Part shown: positions 14,304-17,127 of the stretch, one piece after another
Numbering within the stretch: position 1 is the first letter of the stretch
Layout of the letters: each line of letters opens with the position of its first letter
Assembly: GCA_943914745.1 (NCBI GenBank)
Contig: CALUDF010000018.1
Coordinates: forward strand, 1 to 17,127
Source of the DNA: an uncultured Bacteriovorax sp.
GTDB taxonomy: Bacteria > Bdellovibrionota > Bacteriovoracia > Bacteriovoracales > Bacteriovoracaceae
Reading direction: 5' to 3'
DNA length: 17,127 bases
The notes under the pieces: model-generated
Databases searched by the model: none
What the model was told of the DNA's origin: nothing
The model's input: the letters and a program-made list of their open reading frames with translations, nothing else
Translations under genes and position numbers: made by a program

Positions 14304-15064
14304 AAATCTAATCCCATGGCAAGGCCCGCGCCTTTAGGAACTGGAACGAGTGTGAGCCAGTAGGGATTTCCCTTTTGGAGATTGTAGTAAACTCCCCAGG
14401 CAAAAGACGCTCCGATGGTCATTCCGGCCGTGATGTCGTGCAGGTAATGAAAGTCGTCGTTAGCGCGGCTAATGGCAATGAAGGCCGCAGCCCCATGAGC
14501 AACTCCTCCCCAAAACCAGCCGTGTTGAAGGGCCACAACTCCGGCAAAAGCAAAAGAAGCAGATGAGTGTCCCGAAGGAAATGAGTGCTCATCATCAGGA
14601 TAGCCAGGACGTTTTTCTTTGATGGTGTATTTTAGAGCTGTCGTTAAGGCAACAGCGTAAGTGGTTGCTCTCAACATGTGCTCAGCTCTCTCAATGGACT
14701 TTGGGTCATCGTGAGTTTTTCCATGCCACAAGTAATAAGACCCGTAACTGATGTTGAGAAGGCCATAGCCGATGTAGTCGCCTATAAAGCCGAGCTTTCC
14801 CAAAGGTTTTGCCTCATGGTAGCTTTCACGTTTGCGGTAGGTGATGTCTTTTCTTGTGATGTACATCATTCCCGTCGTGATTGTCCCTCCGAGAACAATC
14901 CATTTGGCCGGAGTGGTAAGAGGGCTCAGGATATCGTTTCCAATCTCATTTAAGTAAGATTTGTCTTCAAATTGAAGGGGTCTTTCTTTTTTAAGGGAAG
15001 CCTCTTCGGCAAGTACGACCTGAAAAGACAAAAAGAATGGAAGAAGCCATTTTAGAAATACCAT
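14300..15064 (-). CDS. PAP2-family membrane or exported phosphatase
   Basis: A 254-residue protein with a signal peptide (residues about 1-19, ending VVLAEE). The PAP2 triad is intact: KYTIKEKRP, then PSGHSS, then SRANDDFHYLHD. Hydrophobic segments between them make it an integral inner-membrane phosphatase with a periplasmic active site. Family members remove phosphate from undecaprenyl pyrophosphate, phosphatidate-type lipids or lipid A; the substrate is not decided here. GGGAG four bases before ATG 15064 is a good ribosome site. The start overlaps the end of the barrel gene by 13 bases, so it is translationally coupled to an outer-membrane protein, which favours envelope lipid modification. 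Confidence 0.87.
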   Translation of the reverse strand: MVFLKWLLPFFLSFQVVLAEEASLKKERPLQFEDKSYLNEIGNDILSPLTTPAKWIVLGGTITTGMMYITRKDITYRKRESYHEAKPLGKLGFIGDYIGYGLLNISYGSYYLWHGKTHDDPKSIERAEHMLRATTYAVALTTALKYTIKEKRPGYPDDEHSFPSGHSSASFAFAGVVALQHGWFWGGVAHGAAAFIAISRANDDFHYLHDITAGMTIGASFAWGVYYNLQKGNPYWLTLVPVPKGAGLAMGLDF

Positions 15065-15978
15065 GAAACTCCCAGCTTGGAATATTGAGTCTCAATTTCA
15101 AACTCAGTGGCCTCAGTTGTCGATTCAGCGATGACGTTAAAATTTGATCCTCTTCTGACGTGCTCGAGTGTCACAAAAGAGTGCTCTGAGAGAAAATAGC
15201 CAACGGCAAATTTTCCACCGACAACAAATCCTTTATCTGTGAGCCTGGTATACGAAAGGCTTGTTGAGTTGTAGTCCGTCGTCAGGTAAAAAAGAGCATT
15301 GCCTTCAATAAAGTATTTACCGAGAAGCCACTGGGCGCCAAGTAAAGTCCCAAATTGTGAGTATGCATTCACCGTTTCTAGTTCACCATTTTGTTTCCAG
15401 GTTTTTTTTCGGCCGATGACCTCTGCATGGATGTCTCCGTAGATGCGCCAGTCGTGGTGACGGTGAGAGTAGAGAAAGCCGATTGAGACATCTTTGCCGG
15501 AGTAAGTGTTATTGGATTCTTTTCCTTTTAAGGGAGAGCCTTTGAGCCTGATTTCCAGGGCCATTTTATTTTTATCGCTTTCAGTTTTTAAATGCTCCTG
15601 GTAGTAAACTTCAAAAGAGTAAAAACCTTGATAAGAAATATTACCATTGGGAATGTTGAGAGTGGGAGAGTAAACTTTTGAGACCTTTCCATTTGAAAGA
15701 AATGACAGGGAAGCGCCAAGAAGTCTCTGGCCTTTTAATCCTACAGCGACCTCTACTTCGTGATGCCAGTGTTCATACTCAAAAAGATCTTGAACGACGC
15801 TGGCCTTTTCATATTCATGCTCTTCCATGAAGTAACGGGTTTCGGCATGCAGTTTAATCTCACCCGGTTTTAAAAGATAAAACGGGTGAGAGATATCGGT
15901 ATCGATTTCTTGAGCTAATAAAGAAAGTGGCAAAAGAGCAAGGAAGAGAAATTTTATAATTACATTCCTGAGTAACAA
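15052..15978 (-). CDS. Outer-membrane beta-barrel-like protein
   Basis: A protein of about 300 residues. A signal peptide (KFLFLALLPLSLLAQ) is followed by alternating polar/hydrophobic strands rich in Tyr and Gly, and the chain ends SKLGVSWYF, the usual aromatic end of outer-membrane barrels. I do not recognise the family; a role as a porin or lipid-related barrel is possible. The start is odd. The frame opens at TTG 15978 inside the previous gene, without a ribosome site. A good AGGA lies eight bases before ATA 15957 and five before ATT 15960, and ATA would give the textbook signal start (Ile/Met)-K-F-L-F. The given coordinates use TTG. Operon: 19-base overlap with the upstream gene, 13-base overlap with PAP2. 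Confidence 0.7.
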   Translation of the reverse strand: MLLRNVIIKFLFLALLPLSLLAQEIDTDISHPFYLLKPGEIKLHAETRYFMEEHEYEKASVVQDLFEYEHWHHEVEVAVGLKGQRLLGASLSFLSNGKVSKVYSPTLNIPNGNISYQGFYSFEVYYQEHLKTESDKNKMALEIRLKGSPLKGKESNNTYSGKDVSIGFLYSHRHHDWRIYGDIHAEVIGRKKTWKQNGELETVNAYSQFGTLLGAQWLLGKYFIEGNALFYLTTDYNSTSLSYTRLTDKGFVVGGKFAVGYFLSEHSFVTLEHVRRGSNFNVIAESTTEATEFEIETQYSKLGVSWYF

Positions 15979-16283
15979 CGAGATTGAGAGATCGTGTAAT
16001 TATTTTCGTTAACCATGTATAGGCAGCTGTCGAATTCAAAATGCTCTTGAACGCGAACATGAGGGATGACTTCGCCATCGCGAGCAATCAGTCTGCTTGG
16101 TTGAGCTTCGATATCTAAAACTCTTGGGTTTGTGCAGAAAGCATCAAGTGTTTTGTTTTGGCTTTCAGCAACTGTGGCGATCGCTTTCATATAGCGAGGG
16201 TAGCTTTCGTATTTTGAACAAAGGTTACCAGCAAAAACAGAAGTAGAAAGAAGAGAGAAAGTAAGGAGTGTGATGTGTTTCAT
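15960..16283 (-). CDS. Small secreted protein with four cysteines
   Basis: A 107-residue protein with a clear signal peptide (MKHITLLTFSLLSTSVFA, cut before GN). The mature chain is about 89 residues with Cys22, 50, 87 and 103, enough for two disulfide bonds in the periplasm or outside. I do not recognise the family. The open frame runs up to 16325, but AAGGA six to seven bases before ATG 16283 and the signal peptide fix the start. The leader AAAAGGACCTT is shared with the MscS gene, so it seems a common ribosome-site context here. Its 3' end is entered by the barrel gene frame. Confidence 0.72.
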   Translation of the reverse strand: MKHITLLTFSLLSTSVFAGNLCSKYESYPRYMKAIATVAESQNKTLDAFCTNPRVLDIEAQPSRLIARDGEVIPHVRVQEHFEFDSCLYMVNENNYTISQSRCYSGM

Positions 16284-16345
16284 GAAAGGTCCTTTTAAGA
16301 AAAAGTTTGGGCCATGAAACAACATTTTTTTTTAAGTGTAAAGGA

Positions 16346-17020
16346 CTATTTCGATCCCGGTTTCAAACAATGGAAAATCACTTTATACGCTTCTTGTCTC
16401 TCGCGTGCTGTCAGAAATGGGCTGACAGTTTTCCAGATGTTGGTCTTGTCTTGTAAAGGGAGTTTACAGACGCCGACGCCGCTATTTATGTAACATCCCG
16501 GGTGATAAGACAGAGTAAAGTCAGTGATGTGCTCGCAGGTTTTTTTGCGCTCTTTTAAATTTGATGAGGTCGGGCAGTTTCCTTTGACCTCACACTCTTC
16601 TGTCAGGCCTTTTTGTAAACAAACCATGACGGTGTAAATCCATTCGACTCCCACTTTTGTAAATTTCTTTTCTTGAATGTTTTTCGTGTAAGAGTTGCAA
16701 GTCGGTTGAGCGAGCTCGGTGAAGTAATTCACTCCTACACTCTGGCACTGATATTTGTTTTCCATGCACTTATAAAAACCACACATGGTAAAAGGAAAAC
16801 ACATTTCTTTCTTGGGAAGATTTAAAACCTGGTACTCATTATTTTCCAGCGACAGACATGACTCAGGAGTCGCGCCACAGTCGCCAAATTTCTCTTCGAG
16901 ACTTTGCAGATAAGTTGTCTTGAGTTCTTGTTCTAAGATGTCTTTAATTTCAATGCCGGGAATAGTGGCGGAAAGAAGAGTGGGGAATAACAGGAAAAGA
17001 AATAAAAAAGATCTAACCAT
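16346..17020 (-). CDS. Cysteine-rich secreted protein, 14 Cys
   Basis: A 224-residue protein with a signal peptide (MVRSFLFLFLLFPTLLSA, cut before TI). The mature part has 14 cysteines, an even number, in pairs and short clusters such as DCG/SCL, MCFPFTMCGFYKC, ECEVKGNC and GCYINSGVGVC, so up to seven disulfides are possible. No catalytic motif is visible and I do not recognise the family. It ends with helical ARERQEAYKVIFHC. AAGGG lies six bases before ATG 17020. It leads the envelope cluster; 62 bases separate it from the next gene, so cotranscription is likely but not certain. It may be a secreted structural or binding protein; a predatory or envelope role would be a guess. Confidence 0.7.
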   Translation of the reverse strand: MVRSFLFLFLLFPTLLSATIPGIEIKDILEQELKTTYLQSLEEKFGDCGATPESCLSLENNEYQVLNLPKKEMCFPFTMCGFYKCMENKYQCQSVGVNYFTELAQPTCNSYTKNIQEKKFTKVGVEWIYTVMVCLQKGLTEECEVKGNCPTSSNLKERKKTCEHITDFTLSYHPGCYINSGVGVCKLPLQDKTNIWKTVSPFLTARERQEAYKVIFHCLKPGSK

Positions 17021-17037
17021 CCTTGGCCCTTTTTATA

Positions 17038-17058
17038 GCTTAAAATTCATTTTTAAGC
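17038..17058. repeat. Inverted repeat before the 14-Cys gene
   Basis: GCTTAAAA at 17038-17045 and its reverse complement TTTTAAGC at 17051-17058, separated by five bases. It lies 18 bases before the start of the cysteine-rich gene, directly upstream of a TATAAA (17032-17037 on the - strand), so it may be an operator. The remaining 17059-17127 stretch holds no gene that I can see. Confidence 0.45.
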
Positions 17059-17127
17059 GAAAACTAAAAAATGACTTATTCGTGAGCGACTTTTATGTCG
17101 TTTTTCTTTTTATCGAGTGAGACTTCA

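Noticed and set aside
16324..16333. Run of T bases at the end of the 14-Cys gene region, possible terminator
   Set aside because: No GC stem precedes it on either strand, so it is just a homopolymer run.
17084..17105. Small stem CGAC/GTCG followed by TTTTT on the + strand, terminator-like
   Set aside because: The stem is only four to six pairs with a wobble, and no + strand gene ends nearby within the window.
1..17127. Mobile elements, CRISPR arrays, tRNA or rRNA genes, attachment sites
   Set aside because: No transposase, integrase, spaced direct repeats, cloverleaf or rRNA-like sequence was seen on either strand.

Overview
The window is a compact chromosomal stretch of a Gram-negative bacterium. 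A signal-peptide outer-membrane-type barrel ending in Trp-Tyr-Phe, several Sec-secreted cysteine-rich proteins and a periplasmic MsrB support a double membrane. The moderate GC by eye, AAGGA-type ribosome sites, many secreted proteins of unknown function and degenerate REC/PilZ-like signalling proteins suggest a member of the Bdellovibrionota, perhaps a Bacteriovorax relative. This assignment is an inference from style, not from a marker gene. I see no rRNA, tRNA, insertion sequence, integrase, CRISPR array or phage gene.

Layout. (1) 79-3611, mostly + strand, is a signalling block: a GAF-domain protein with a long helical tail, a 44-residue ORF on the opposite strand with a strong ribosome site (818-952), a helix-turn-helix regulator, and a membrane-bound Cache-type histidine kinase with no partner regulator in view. 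(2) 3613-7311, - strand, is a tight three-gene operon: thiolase, alpha/beta hydrolase, then a long SDR-fold protein with a zinc-ribbon-like insert and no catalytic Tyr. (3) 7375-8176, + strand, holds a divergent TetR repressor and an overlapping VF530-type DNA-binding protein. A palindrome inside the tetR promoter probably controls both directions. (4) 8140-12220, - strand, holds a secreted single-Cys MsrB, a REC/PilZ-like/REC/PilZ-like protein, an MscS-type channel and glutaminase. (5) 12252-14303 is a reactive-sulfur module: a two-gene YeeE/YedE-type sulfur importer reads left, and an ArsR-family regulator of the SqrR/BigR persulfide-sensor type plus a persulfide-dioxygenase-like protein reads right, sharing an AT-rich operator region. 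(6) 14300-17020, - strand, is an envelope cluster: a 14-Cys secreted protein, a 4-Cys secreted protein, an outer-membrane barrel-like protein and a PAP2 phosphatase, the last three overlapping end to start.

Three points stand out. Three genes (tetR, the REC/PilZ-like gene, the arsR-type gene) have good -35/-10 elements ending only 6 to 8 bases before the ATG and no ribosome site, so their mRNAs may be leaderless. All four convergent gene ends touch or overlap, leaving no room for ordinary terminators. Several proteins keep a fold but lack a key residue: the SDR Tyr, the MsrB recycling Cys, the first receiver Asp, and a possible lost His in the GAF protein tail. No gap exceeds 300 bases; the longest, 832-1080, holds the small ORF and a candidate operator.
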